From: Sinosporangium album
Lineage (GTDB): Bacteria; Actinomycetota; Actinomycetes; Streptosporangiales; Streptosporangiaceae
Assembly (NCBI RefSeq): GCF_900100605.1
Contig: NZ_FNCN01000003.1
Location: 248,001-312,000, forward strand
Direction of reading: 5' to 3'
Length of the DNA stretch: 64,000 nt
Of this stretch, positions 36,593-44,864 are shown piece after piece (within the stretch, counting starts at the first letter, position 1; every line of letters begins with the position of its first letter). A program made the position numbers and the translations under genes. The notes under the pieces were generated by a model. It saw only the letters and a program-made list of their open reading frames with translations, did no database searches and was not told the origin of the DNA.

Positions 36593-37825
36593 CTAGGCGG
36601 TGGTGAAGGCGACGGCGACGTTATGGCCGCCGAAGCCGAACGAGTTGTTGATCGCCGCGAGCTGCCCCTGCGGCAGCTCGCGCGGCTCGCCGCGCACGAT
36701 GTCGACCTCGATGCCGTCGTCGAGGTCGTCGAGGTTGACGGTCGGCGGCACGATGCGCTCGTTGAGCGCCAGGATCGTGAAGACCGACTCGATTCCTCCG
36801 GCCCCGCCGAGCAGGTGACCGGTCATCGACTTGGTCGCGGTCACGAGCGGGTGGGTGCCGATGACCTCCTTGACGGCGACGGTCTCGACGACGTCGCCCG
36901 CCGGGGTGGAGGTGGCGTGCGCGTTGATGTGGCGAATGTCCTCGGGGGCGAGGTCGGCGTTGGCGAGGGCGCGCCGCATGGCGAGCATGATCCCGGCGCC
37001 GGTCGGCTCAGGCTGGGCGATGTGGTGGGCGTCGGCCGAGTAGCCGACACCCGCGGCGACGGCGTAGATGCGGGCGCCGCGCGCCAGGGCGTGCTCCTCC
37101 GACTCCAGCACCACGATGCCGGAGCCTTCGCCGAGCACGAATCCGTCCCTGGCCTTGTCGAACGGGCGGGACGCCCGCTCGGGCTCGTCGTTTCGGGTGG
37201 ACATGGCGCGCATGGCGGCGAACGACCCCACGTTGAGCGGGTGGATCGCGGCCTCGGTGCCTCCGGCCACGACCACGTCGGCCCGGCCGGTGCGGATCAT
37301 CTCGATGCCGTAGCCGATGGACTCGGCTCCGGTGGCGCAGGCGCTCACGGTGGCGTGGACGCCCGCCGTCGCGCCGAACTCGATGCCGATCCAGCCGGCG
37401 GCGCCGTTCGGCATGAGCATCGGCACCGTGAACGGCGACAGCCGTGTCCAGCCCTTCTCCTTGAAGGTGTCGTATGCCGCCAGGATGGTGGTGATGCCGC
37501 CGATGCCGCTGCCGACGACCACGCCGAGCCGGTCGGACTCCACCTTGGGGGTGCCTGCATCGATCCAAGCCTGCCGTGCCGCGATCAGCGCGAACTGCTC
37601 GGCCCGGTCCAGTCGCCTGGCCTCCGGCCTCGGCAGCACGTCGAGCGGGTCGACGGCGGCCTCGGCCCCGAATTTCACGGGGACGGAGTCGATCCAGTCC
37701 GCGTTGATCGTGCGGATGCCCGTCCGGCCGGCGAGGAGCGCCGACCAGGTCGACGCGACGTCACCACCGAGAGGCGTCGTCGCGCCGAGCCCGGTGACAA
37801 CGACGCGAACCCGGTCTGTACTCAC
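36593..37825 (-). CDS. fabF: 3-oxoacyl-ACP synthase II (KAS II)
   Basis: 410-aa condensing enzyme that elongates acyl-ACP with malonyl-ACP. The Cys-His-His triad is complete: Cys in ATVSACATGAESIGYG, His in INAHATSTPAGD, His in NNSFGFGGHNVAV. VVVTGLGATTPLG at the N-terminus and GSGIGGI are usual. The start is the ATG at 37825. It follows acpP after 161 bp containing a stable hairpin and is 11 bp from accD. Confidence 0.95.
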   Translation of the reverse strand: MSTDRVRVVVTGLGATTPLGGDVASTWSALLAGRTGIRTINADWIDSVPVKFGAEAAVDPLDVLPRPEARRLDRAEQFALIAARQAWIDAGTPKVESDRLGVVVGSGIGGITTILAAYDTFKEKGWTRLSPFTVPMLMPNGAAGWIGIEFGATAGVHATVSACATGAESIGYGIEMIRTGRADVVVAGGTEAAIHPLNVGSFAAMRAMSTRNDEPERASRPFDKARDGFVLGEGSGIVVLESEEHALARGARIYAVAAGVGYSADAHHIAQPEPTGAGIMLAMRRALANADLAPEDIRHINAHATSTPAGDVVETVAVKEVIGTHPLVTATKSMTGHLLGGAGGIESVFTILALNERIVPPTVNLDDLDDGIEVDIVRGEPRELPQGQLAAINNSFGFGGHNVAVAFTTA

Positions 37826-37956
37826 TTTGTGCGCTCCTTGTGCTTGAGCGAAGGGCCGCCGCCGCCCGGAGATGGGCCCTTCTGTGCCGCCGTGCCGTAC
37901 GGCTCGGTCGTCCTTGGCCTCGCATTCCGGGCACGCGGGGCCGGTCAGGGGGTGTC

Positions 37957-37979
37957 GGCGCGTGCTGTGAGCACGCGCC
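37957..37979 (-). terminator. Hairpin between acpP and fabF (possible attenuator)
   Basis: GGCGCGTGCT (37957-37966) and AGCACGCGCC (37970-37979) form a perfect ten-bp stem with a three-base loop, seven bases after the acpP stop. Since fabF and accD continue on the same strand, it may be a partial terminator or an RNA-stability element that raises acpP expression relative to fabF. Confidence 0.65.
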
Positions 37980-37986
37980 TGACGCG

Positions 37987-38226
37987 TTAGTTCTGGATGA
38001 AGCTGATGACGTCCTTCACCGTCTTGAGGTGCTTGAGCTGGTCGTCGGGGATCTCGACACCGAACTCGTCCTGAGCGGCGACGGCGATCTCGACCATCGA
38101 CAGCGAGTCGATGTCGAGGTCGTCCACGAAGCTCTTCTCCGGGCTGACCTCAGAGGCGGGGATGCCGGTGATCTCGTTGACGATCTTGCCGAGGCCAGCC
38201 AGGATGTCCTGCTCGTTCATGGCCAT
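37987..38226 (-). CDS. acpP: Acyl carrier protein
   Basis: 79 aa, carries the growing acyl chain on a phosphopantetheine arm. The attachment Ser is in FVDDLDIDSLSMVEI; helix III and tail VEIPDDQLKHLKTVKDVIS are typical. ATG 38226 (MAMNEQD) has AAGGAG about ten bases upstream; ATG 38220 is a second option two codons later. Further upstream in-frame sequence is not ACP-like. Lies 67 bp after fabH within the operon. Confidence 0.95.
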   Translation of the reverse strand: MAMNEQDILAGLGKIVNEITGIPASEVSPEKSFVDDLDIDSLSMVEIAVAAQDEFGVEIPDDQLKHLKTVKDVISFIQN

Positions 38227-38293
38227 GTCGCGACTTCTCCTTGATGTGATTTCTCTTGAAGGGAAATGCGGCCCACAGAGCCGCACGTGGAGT

Positions 38294-39241
38294 CTAGGGA
38301 ATTTCGATCACTTGGGCGGCATAGGTGAGCCCCGCGCCGAATCCTAGGAGAAGAGCGAGGTCGCCCGAGGACACCTCTCCCCGCTCGATCATGCGGGAGA
38401 GGGCCAGCGGGATGGAGGCGGCCGAAGTGTTGCCCGCGAGCACGATGTCCTTGGCGACGATCGCGTCCTTGGCGCCGATCTTGCGGGCGATGGCCTCGAT
38501 GATGCGCAGGTTGGCCTGGTGGGGCACGAAGGCCGCGAGCTGCGACGGGTCGACTCCCGCGCGCTCGCATGCCTTCCGCGCGACCGGGTGCAGGGCGGTG
38601 GTCGCCCAGCGGAAGACGGTCTGTCCTTCCTGGTGGAGGAAGGAGTTGCGATCCTTGATGATGATGGCGTCGGACTTGTCACCGGCGCTGCCCCAGGCCA
38701 CCGGCCCGATCCCGGGCGTCTCGGCGGCGGCTACGACGGCCGCGCCGGCGCCGTCCGCGAAGATCACGCAGGTGGCCCGGTCGGTCCAGTCGATCCACTG
38801 GGAGAGCTTCTCGGTGCCGATGACCAGCACATTGGTCGCCGACCCCGCGCGGACCGCGTCGCTCGCGGCGGCGAGGGCGTAGCAGAATCCGGCGCAGGCG
38901 GCGTTGACGTCGAACGCGCCGGGGGCGTCGATCCCGAGACGGTGGGCGACGCGGCCGGCGGCGTTGGGGATCTGGGCCTCAAGCGTGCAGGTGGCGACGA
39001 TGACGAGGTCGATGGCGTCGGCCGACAGGCCGCTGGCGGCCAGCGCCTTGCCCCCGGCCTGCACGGCGAGGTCGATCTCGGACTCGGCCGATGAGGCGAT
39101 GCGCCGCTCGGTGATGCCGACCCGGCTGCGGATCCACTCGTCGGAGGTGTCGATCGTCTTCGCGATGTCCTCGTTGGTGACGACGTCCGCCGGCTGGTAG
39201 CCGCCGAAGGCGAGCACACGTGCGCCGGGAGCGGTGGGCAT
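38294..39241 (-). CDS. fabH: 3-oxoacyl-ACP synthase III (KAS III)
   Basis: 315-aa initiating condensing enzyme joining an acyl-CoA primer with malonyl-ACP. Triad: Cys in VNAACAGFCYAL, His in FVPHQANLRIIEAI, Asn in VLAGNTSAASIPLAL. Other markers: SDEWIRSRVGITERR and GADGAG-like FADGAGAAVV. The ATG at 39241 lies five bases after the fabD stop, so translation is probably coupled. The primer (branched or straight) cannot be decided from the sequence read here. Confidence 0.95.
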   Translation of the reverse strand: MPTAPGARVLAFGGYQPADVVTNEDIAKTIDTSDEWIRSRVGITERRIASSAESEIDLAVQAGGKALAASGLSADAIDLVIVATCTLEAQIPNAAGRVAHRLGIDAPGAFDVNAACAGFCYALAAASDAVRAGSATNVLVIGTEKLSQWIDWTDRATCVIFADGAGAAVVAAAETPGIGPVAWGSAGDKSDAIIIKDRNSFLHQEGQTVFRWATTALHPVARKACERAGVDPSQLAAFVPHQANLRIIEAIARKIGAKDAIVAKDIVLAGNTSAASIPLALSRMIERGEVSSGDLALLLGFGAGLTYAAQVIEIP

Positions 39242-39246
39242 GAGTC

Positions 39247-40155
39247 TCACTTGAGGGCCTCCCTGGCCGCGTCGAGATCGTCGGGGGTCTTCAGAGCCAC
39301 GGTCACGACCCCCGGCATCGCCCGCCTGGCGAGTCCGGTGAGGGTGCCGCCGGGGAGGAGTTCGATGAGCGCGGTGACGCCCATGCCGACCATGGAGGCC
39401 ATGCACGCGTCCCAGCGGACGGGGCTGCCGACCTGGGTGACCAGGCGGGCCAGGCAGTCGGCGCCCGACGTCACGACCGCGCCGTCCGCGTTGGACAGCA
39501 GGGGCGCCGACGGGTCCTGCGGTGAGACGCCGGCCGCGGCGTCGCGGAGGTGGTCGATGGCGGGGGCCATGTGCCGGGTGTGGAACGCGCCCGCAACGGC
39601 GAGCGGGCGGAGCCGGGCCCGCGCGGGCGGGTCCCCCTTGAGGGCGTCGAGCTGCTCAAGCGTGCCGCCGGCGACGATCTGGCCCGCGCCGTTGATGTTG
39701 GCGGGGGTCAGCCCATGGCGTTCCAGGGACGCGAGCACTTCGGCCTCGTCGCCTCCCAGCACCGCCGTCATGCCGGTCGCCGTCACGGCGGCGGCCTTGG
39801 CCATGGCCTGGCCGCGCTCGCGCACCAGCGCGAGTGCCTGCTCAGGGGTGAGGACCCCGGCGATCGCGGCGGCGGCGAACTCGCCGACGCTGTGCCCGGC
39901 GACCGCGCCCGGGGGGGCCTGGAGCACCTCGGCGGCGGCCAGCGAGGCCGCCACGAGCAGGGGCTGCGCGACGGCGGTGTCGCGGATCGCGTCGGCGTCC
40001 GCGGTCGTGCCGTAGGCGATCAGGTCGAGGCCGACGATGTCGGACCAGGCCGACAGCCGGTCGCTCACTCCGGGCAGTTCTAGCCACGGGTTGAGGAAGC
40101 CCGGTGTCTGGGCTCCCTGGCCCGGGGCGACGATTGCGTGCACGAAAACCACCAT
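39247..40155 (-). CDS. fabD: Malonyl-CoA:ACP transacylase
   Basis: 302 aa; loads malonyl groups onto ACP. IVAPGQGAQTPGF at the N-terminus, active Ser in VAGHSVGEFAAAA, QAMAKAAAV with the Arg region RERGQAM, and catalytic His in GAFHTRHMAPA. The start is ATG 40155, or GTG 40143 (VHAIVAPGQ), which has GGTGG five bases upstream. First gene of the fabD-fabH-acpP-fabF-accD run and preceded by a good promoter with an embedded palindrome. Confidence 0.94.
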   Translation of the reverse strand: MVVFVHAIVAPGQGAQTPGFLNPWLELPGVSDRLSAWSDIVGLDLIAYGTTADADAIRDTAVAQPLLVAASLAAAEVLQAPPGAVAGHSVGEFAAAAIAGVLTPEQALALVRERGQAMAKAAAVTATGMTAVLGGDEAEVLASLERHGLTPANINGAGQIVAGGTLEQLDALKGDPPARARLRPLAVAGAFHTRHMAPAIDHLRDAAAGVSPQDPSAPLLSNADGAVVTSGADCLARLVTQVGSPVRWDACMASMVGMGVTALIELLPGGTLTGLARRAMPGVVTVALKTPDDLDAAREALK

Positions 40156-40176
40156 GCCCTGTAGATGTTCACCACA

Positions 40177-40205
40177 CGGATAGAGATCCGCATGAAGATT
40201 GTCTA
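40177..40205 (-). promoter_or_regulatory. fabD promoter with palindrome, candidate FasR site
   Basis: Minus strand: TAGACA (40205-40200), 17-bp spacer, TATCCG (40182-40177). The -10 overlaps the inverted repeat CGGATAGAGATCCG (40177-40190). The local sequence is much richer in AT than the operon. The neighbouring PucR/FasR-type gene makes this the natural candidate operator. Confidence 0.5.
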
Positions 40206-40251
40206 GTGAATTTTGTAGAGGACCTACAGTAGGGGTTTCATGGGCGGTGCG

Positions 40252-41418
40252 TTATCGGTCGATGTTCATCGAGATTTCGGACAGCCGTCCCAGAATCAGA
40301 CCCACTTGCAGGGTGAAGGCGGACCTGCCTTCCGTGGGCTGATAGCCCGTCAACTCTGTGATCTTTCGCAGACGGTAGCGCACAGTGTTCGGATGGACGA
40401 ACAGTAGTCGCGCCGTCGCCTCCAGAGAAGTGCCTTGTTCGAGATAGGTCGCCAGCGTGTCGAGCAGCGGCGTGCCGGTGAGCGGTAGGTAGACGTTCTC
40501 GACGAGCTGGGCGCGGGCGTCGGCGTCGCCGTCGATGGCGCGCTCGGCCAGCAGGTCGTCGGCGTGCACCGGGCGCGGGGCGTCGGGCCAGCCCGCCGCG
40601 GCGCGCAGGCCCGCGATGGCCGCGCGGGCGGAGCTCGCGGCGGCGTGGAGGTCGGACACCTCGGGACCGATGACGATGGGGCCGTCGCCGAACCTCGGCA
40701 CCACATGCTTGGCGGCGTCGTTGACGCTGCCCGCCCCGCCGACGATCACGATCAGGCGGTCGCCCTGAACGCCCGCGAGCAGGTCGAGCCCCGCCCGCCT
40801 GCCCTTGTCCCGCAGCCCGTCTATCACCGCGCGCGGGTCGTCGTCGGGTGCGCGCCCGGCGAGCACGACGACGGGGGAGGACGTCCAGCCGAGGGCCGCC
40901 GCCCACGAGTGCAGACCGTCGTCCACCTCACCTCTGACGAGCGCGTCGACGATGAGCGCCTCGAGCCGCGCGTCCCACGCTCCGCGCACCTCGGCCTCAC
41001 GCGCGTAGACGTGGGCCGCGGCGAAGGCGACGTCGCGCGTGTAGCGGAGCATCGCCTGCTGGAGCTGGTCGCCTCCGCCCGGCGCGGCGAGGTCGTCGAC
41101 CTGGGCCTCCACGACCTCGACCACGACGCGGACGATGTCGACGGTCTGCTGGAGCGAGATGGACCGCTTGAGCTCGCGGGGCGCGGTGCCGAAGAACTCC
41201 ATGCTGGGCGTCGGTCGGCCCTCGTCGACATGCTGGAACCAGTCGACGAAAGCCGCGATCCCGGCCTGGGCCACCAGGCCCACCCAGGAACGGTCCTCGG
41301 CCGACAGCGCGCGAAACCACGGCAGTCGTTCGTCCATGCGTGCCATCGCCGCCGTGCCGAGCGCGCCCATCGCGCGCTCCAGTCGGCGTGTGGTGTCCTC
41401 GCGTATCCGATCGCTCAC
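40252..41418 (-). CDS. PucR-family regulator of fatty-acid synthesis (FasR-like)
   Basis: 388 aa. The C-terminal PucR-type helix-turn-helix is clear: GTSLEATARLLFVHPNTVRY, then RLRKITELTGY. The middle has a GGDEF-like degenerate fold (VVVLAGRAPDDDPRAVIDGL); the N-terminal half is helical (RELKRSISLQQTVDIVRVVV). In Streptomyces the gene at this position (FasR) activates fabD-fabH-acpP-fabF; identity here is by position and architecture. GTG start at 41418, probably leaderless (TAGAGG just before it). Only 22 bp separate it from the upstream DUF350 gene, and about 100 bp of regulatory DNA from fabD. Confidence 0.9.
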   Translation of the reverse strand: MSDRIREDTTRRLERAMGALGTAAMARMDERLPWFRALSAEDRSWVGLVAQAGIAAFVDWFQHVDEGRPTPSMEFFGTAPRELKRSISLQQTVDIVRVVVEVVEAQVDDLAAPGGGDQLQQAMLRYTRDVAFAAAHVYAREAEVRGAWDARLEALIVDALVRGEVDDGLHSWAAALGWTSSPVVVLAGRAPDDDPRAVIDGLRDKGRRAGLDLLAGVQGDRLIVIVGGAGSVNDAAKHVVPRFGDGPIVIGPEVSDLHAAASSARAAIAGLRAAAGWPDAPRPVHADDLLAERAIDGDADARAQLVENVYLPLTGTPLLDTLATYLEQGTSLEATARLLFVHPNTVRYRLRKITELTGYQPTEGRSAFTLQVGLILGRLSEISMNIDR

Positions 41419-41440
41419 ACCTCTAGAGTGCCAGCTTGAA

Positions 41441-41890
41441 TCAGATGACCGCGACGGCGGTGATCAGGCCGATGGCCAGGTGCGTCACCGCAAGAAGCTT
41501 CGTGCCCGGCTGGAGTTCGGCCTCGGTGACCAGCTCGCGCACCGAGATTCCGGCCACGAGGTCGAACAGCAGCATGGCGATGGTCTGTACGGCGATGCCC
41601 ACGACGCCGAACACGGCGGTGGCGAGCAGGCCTTCGTGGAGCGCCCCGCTCGAGGACCAGATGGAGGCCGCGACGATGAGGCCCACGGCGACCAGGCCGG
41701 AGCCGGTGAGCAGCGTGGCGTTGGGGTTGCGCTCGGACTTGATGAGCAGGCTCAACTTGCCGGGGGTTGCCCAGTCGATGACGTAGAAACCGATGATCAG
41801 CATGACCACGCCGAGAATCGCGTAGGCGAAGATCGCGAGCGCTCCGCGGCCGAGGGTGTCGACGAGTGGGGAGGCGGCCAGAGCGACCAT
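41441..41890 (-). CDS. DUF350 membrane protein
   Basis: 149 aa with four predicted membrane helices: LAIFAYAILGVVMLIIGFYV, GSGLVAVGLIVAASIW, TAVFGVVGIAVQTIAMLLF and LLAVTHLAIGLITAVAVI. DUF350 proteins (YjfL in E. coli) are repeatedly encoded with ATP-grasp-type amidoligases. The ATG at 41890 has TAGGAG nine bases upstream and lies 12 bp after the synthetase-like gene. Third gene of a module; may anchor the product of the ligase to the membrane or transport it, which is inference. Confidence 0.88.
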   Translation of the reverse strand: MVALAASPLVDTLGRGALAIFAYAILGVVMLIIGFYVIDWATPGKLSLLIKSERNPNATLLTGSGLVAVGLIVAASIWSSSGALHEGLLATAVFGVVGIAVQTIAMLLFDLVAGISVRELVTEAELQPGTKLLAVTHLAIGLITAVAVI

Positions 41891-41902
41891 GATGTGTTAC
41901 TC

Positions 41903-43072
41903 CTAGAGTTCGATTCTGTGAGGGACGAACGACGAGGTGTCGTCGGTGATGAGCCCCGAGGTCTCCCGGATGCCGAGGCCGGCGGCCTCGTCGTGTACCA
42001 CCCAGGCGCCGAGCACCGGGCGCTGCCCGTCGAAGTCGGGAAGCGCCTGGAACTCCTGGTAGACGTGTCCCTCGGCGCCGTAGGGGCTGCCGGGGCGGGC
42101 CGTGCTCGCGCCGTGCCCCGGCGCGACGATCCACATGCCCGACCCCTCACGGCCGAGCAGCGGCTTGGCGATGTACGACGTCAGATCCCGCGGGCCGTCC
42201 AGGTAGGCGGGCAGCAGGTTGGGATGGCCCGGATACATCTCCCATAGGATCGCGAGCAGCGCCTTGTTGGACAGCAGCATTTTCCACAGCGGCTCGATCC
42301 AGGTCGAGGCGGGCTGGTGCCGTACGGCGAGCTCGCCGAACCGGTCCGCCACCGCCCACTCCCACGGGTAGAGCTTGAACAGCGACCGTACGACCCGGCC
42401 CTCCAGGTCGACGAAGCGCCGGTTCAGCGGGTCCCAGCCGAGGTCCTCCACCGCGATGGCGATGGCGTCGAGACCGGCCAGCTCCGCGGTCTCCTGCATG
42501 TAGGCGACGGTCATCGCCTCCTCGCCGGAACGGTCCATCGCCGTCCACGCGAAGTGCGTCGGCCCGGTCGGGAACACCCCCGCGAGTTCGCGCCAGCGGT
42601 CGACCAGCCGCTCGTGGATGGAGTTCCACTGGTCGTCGTCGGGGTGGGTGTCCTTGAGCCAGAACCACTGCACGACGGCGCTCTCCAGGAGGCTCGTCGG
42701 AGTGTCGGCGTTGTATTCCAGCAGTGTGGCCGGACCTTCGCCGTCGTAGCGCAGGTCGAACCTGCCGTAGACGTGCGGATCGCGCCGCTCCCACGAACCG
42801 ACCAGCTCCGGCACCACCCCGGAGGGCACCGCGAAGTCGGCGAACCTCTCGGTGCGGATGACGTGGTCGACCGCGGCGAGGCACATGCGGTGGAGTTCCT
42901 CCACCTGCTCCTCTAGAGCGAGCACCTCGTCCATGGACAGCGTGTAGTGGACGCTCTCATCCCAGTACGGCCGGTCCAGCCCGTCCGGGTGGGCCGAACG
43001 GTGATACACCAGGCCCTGCGACTCGATGGTCTTCTCCCAGCCCCGGCGCGGGGTGGAGCTCAAACGTCTCAC
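41903..43072 (-). CDS. Glutathionylspermidine synthase-like ATP-grasp amidoligase
   Basis: 389 aa, family of the C-terminal synthetase domain of Gsp (YgiC/YjfC in E. coli). Hallmarks: RPYWDESVHYTLSMDEVLAL, YGRFDLRYDGEGPATLLEYN, ADTPTSLLESAVVQWFWLKD, YPWEWAVADRFGE and the nucleotide loop YIAKPLLGREGSGMWIVAPG. The glutathionylspermidine amidase half is absent, as in YgiC, so it probably forms an amide bond on a peptide or polyamine not yet known. GTG 43072 follows the small gene by 8 bp; no strong ribosome-binding site, consistent with coupling. Central enzyme of a three-gene operon. Confidence 0.9.
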   Translation of the reverse strand: MRRLSSTPRRGWEKTIESQGLVYHRSAHPDGLDRPYWDESVHYTLSMDEVLALEEQVEELHRMCLAAVDHVIRTERFADFAVPSGVVPELVGSWERRDPHVYGRFDLRYDGEGPATLLEYNADTPTSLLESAVVQWFWLKDTHPDDDQWNSIHERLVDRWRELAGVFPTGPTHFAWTAMDRSGEEAMTVAYMQETAELAGLDAIAIAVEDLGWDPLNRRFVDLEGRVVRSLFKLYPWEWAVADRFGELAVRHQPASTWIEPLWKMLLSNKALLAILWEMYPGHPNLLPAYLDGPRDLTSYIAKPLLGREGSGMWIVAPGHGASTARPGSPYGAEGHVYQEFQALPDFDGQRPVLGAWVVHDEAAGLGIRETSGLITDDTSSFVPHRIEL

Positions 43073-43080
43073 TGGCCGGC

Positions 43081-43539
43081 TCAGCTTCCCCCGTAGGATC
43101 CGCGCCCGCCGAGTCCACCGCGCTGGACGACCGTGCCGGACCGGCTGGTGATACTCACGTCGGAGGGGCGTACGGTGGTACCGCCCTGGACGCGGCCCGC
43201 AGCCGCGCGGCCTCCGTAGTACCAGTGGTAGGCGCTGCGGACGGCGTAGATATGGCTGGGCGAGTCCTCGTCGCAGTAGTCGTCGTCCACGATCAGGTAG
43301 CCGTCATCCGTTTGCGACGAGTAGTCGATGCAGTCGGCGTCGACTTCGTCGTCGTCGCCCGAGACGAAACCGGCGACGATCAGCCCGACGACGCCGACTC
43401 CCGCGACGGAGACGGCGATGCTGGCCTTGACCCGCCTGGACTTGCGCTTCCTCTGCATCTCCGCCAACTCGGCCTTTCGGTTCCGAGTACCGGCGGACGT
43501 TGGATGGGGTTCGGGGGACTTCGAGGTGGCCTCTGCCAT
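43081..43539 (-). CDS. Small membrane-anchored protein with Gly-rich tail (DUF1190/YjfM-like position)
   Basis: 152 aa. A basic cytoplasmic head (AELAEMQRKRKSRRVKAS) leads to one membrane helix (IAVSVAGVGVVGLIVAGFVS). An external acidic domain follows with two Cys (DADCIDYSSQ, VDDDYCDEDSP), then HIYAVRSAYHWYYGGRAA and a tail GGLGGRGSYGGS. In E. coli the gene in this position encodes YgiB/YjfM (DUF1190); similarity here is in layout rather than clear homology. The exposed Gly-rich end is a possible substrate for the adjacent ligase. ATG 43539 has AAGGAG four bases upstream. First gene of the module. Confidence 0.78.
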   Translation of the reverse strand: MAEATSKSPEPHPTSAGTRNRKAELAEMQRKRKSRRVKASIAVSVAGVGVVGLIVAGFVSGDDDEVDADCIDYSSQTDDGYLIVDDDYCDEDSPSHIYAVRSAYHWYYGGRAAAGRVQGGTTVRPSDVSITSRSGTVVQRGGLGGRGSYGGS

Positions 43540-43738
43540 CGCACTCCTTTTTCACTCTGAGCGCCTCTTCGACCCACCTAACGATCCGGAGAACAACGTC
43601 GTTCCACGCCCATTCCGGCAAGTAATGACGTAGCTATAGGGAGTGGGAGGAAGGAGAAGGCCCAGTGATGCAGAGTAGCGGTGTCTGATTTCCTGTTCAA
43701 TCGGAGAACTGTCGGACCCGACGAGTAGCGTCCCAGGG

Positions 43739-44467
43739 GTGAACCGTACCGATCGGCTTTATGCCCTCGTTGAGGAGCTGCGCGCGATCTCTCCCAGGTG
43801 CCGGTCCGCACGCGAGCTCGCCGTCCGTTTCGACGTGAGCAAACGCACCATCGAACGCGACATCGCCGCACTGCAGGCCTCAGGTGTTCCCATCTACGCC
43901 GAACCCGGCCGACGCGGCGGATACTGCCTGGACAAGACGATGTCGCTGCCGCCGCTCAACTTCACCCCCGCCGAGGCCGTGGCCATCGCGGTGGCGTTGG
44001 GCCGGGCCGGAGGGCAGCCGTTCGCCCGCCACGCGCGCAGCGCCCTCCGCAAGGTCGTGGCGGCCATGCCCGCCCCGGACGGCGAGCGGGCACGCGAGCT
44101 GGCGGCCCGGGTGCGATTACTCGACCCCGAGCCCCAGGAGGGGGCGCGGGCCGACCCCGTTCCTCCGGACGCGGTGGCCAGGGCCATCGAGGACGCGCTG
44201 CTGCGCCGGCAGGTGCTGCGCATCTCCTACACCGACCGGAAGGGGGAGCCCACCTCCCGCGACATCGAGCCGGCGGTGTTCATCGGGGGAGTGGGCGGCT
44301 ACTGGTATCTCGTGGGCTGGTGCAGGCTCCGCGACGACGTGCGGGTCTTTCGGCTCGACCGCATCGCCGCCGCCGAGCCGACGGGCGAACGCTGCCCGGA
44401 GCGGCCGCCCGAGCGTTTCGTCACCGATCTGCCGGATGTCGTTGTCCGCAACCCGGACCTGGGGTGA
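43739..44467 (+). CDS. HTH-WYL domain transcriptional regulator
   Basis: 242 aa. The N-terminal DeoR-like winged helix (RLYALVEELRAIS, SARELAVRFDVSKRTIERDI, GVPIYAEPGRRGGYCLD) is followed by a WYL ligand-sensing domain: LRRQVLRISYTDRKGEPTSR, then GGYWYLVGWCRLRDDVRVFR. Such proteins often regulate neighbouring genes on binding a small molecule or nucleic acid. The GTG at 43739 has TAGCGT eight bases upstream and no Shine-Dalgarno, so it is probably leaderless. It diverges from the DUF350 module, which could be its target. Confidence 0.9.
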   Translation: MNRTDRLYALVEELRAISPRCRSARELAVRFDVSKRTIERDIAALQASGVPIYAEPGRRGGYCLDKTMSLPPLNFTPAEAVAIAVALGRAGGQPFARHARSALRKVVAAMPAPDGERARELAARVRLLDPEPQEGARADPVPPDAVARAIEDALLRRQVLRISYTDRKGEPTSRDIEPAVFIGGVGGYWYLVGWCRLRDDVRVFRLDRIAAAEPTGERCPERPPERFVTDLPDVVVRNPDLG

Positions 44468-44864
44468 GCCCGGCGCGGCGGCCATCGAGGACACCGACAT
44501 GCCGAAAAACACCGACATAAGGCTGTCGCACACGGCCTCCATAGTGGACGTACGGCCCGCGCACGCCGCCGACCGCCGAACGGCGGCGCGCGCTGTGGCT
44601 CACCGGATCCGCCGCGTCACACCGACGCCGTGAGGATGTCGTGGGCCGCCTTCTCCGAGATGATCGCGGTGGGCGCCGCGCCGAGGCCCGTGATGCGGAG
44701 AACGAGAAGAGGCGGCGTGCTCCCTCCTCGCACACCGCCTCACCAGGTCGTACGGCCGACGCCAGGAATCATGACGCGAATTCCGGGGGAAATTTCATGA
44801 AGGGCGCCCCCCACTCTCGCCGGGGGCGCCCTCCTGGTGTCGACCTCGCGTGATCAGAGACTGA
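44468..44864. other. Intergenic region, 397 bp
   Basis: Between the WYL regulator and the end of aceE. It contains the aceE terminator. On the minus strand a 37-codon frame ending near 44632 reads LLVLRITGLGAAPTAIISEK and continues to ILTASV; this looks like a gene tail but is too short to assign. Otherwise nothing supported. Confidence 0.4.
44801..44832 (-). terminator. Hairpin terminator after aceE
   Basis: AGGGCGCCCCC (44801-44811), ten-base loop, GGGGGCGCCCT (44822-44832). Perfect 11-bp stem, 32 bases beyond the aceE stop on the minus strand. Confidence 0.8.

Noticed and set aside
44500-44633. Plus-strand 44-codon frame after the WYL regulator
   Set aside because: No ribosome-binding site, Arg/Ala-rich, and no recognisable feature.
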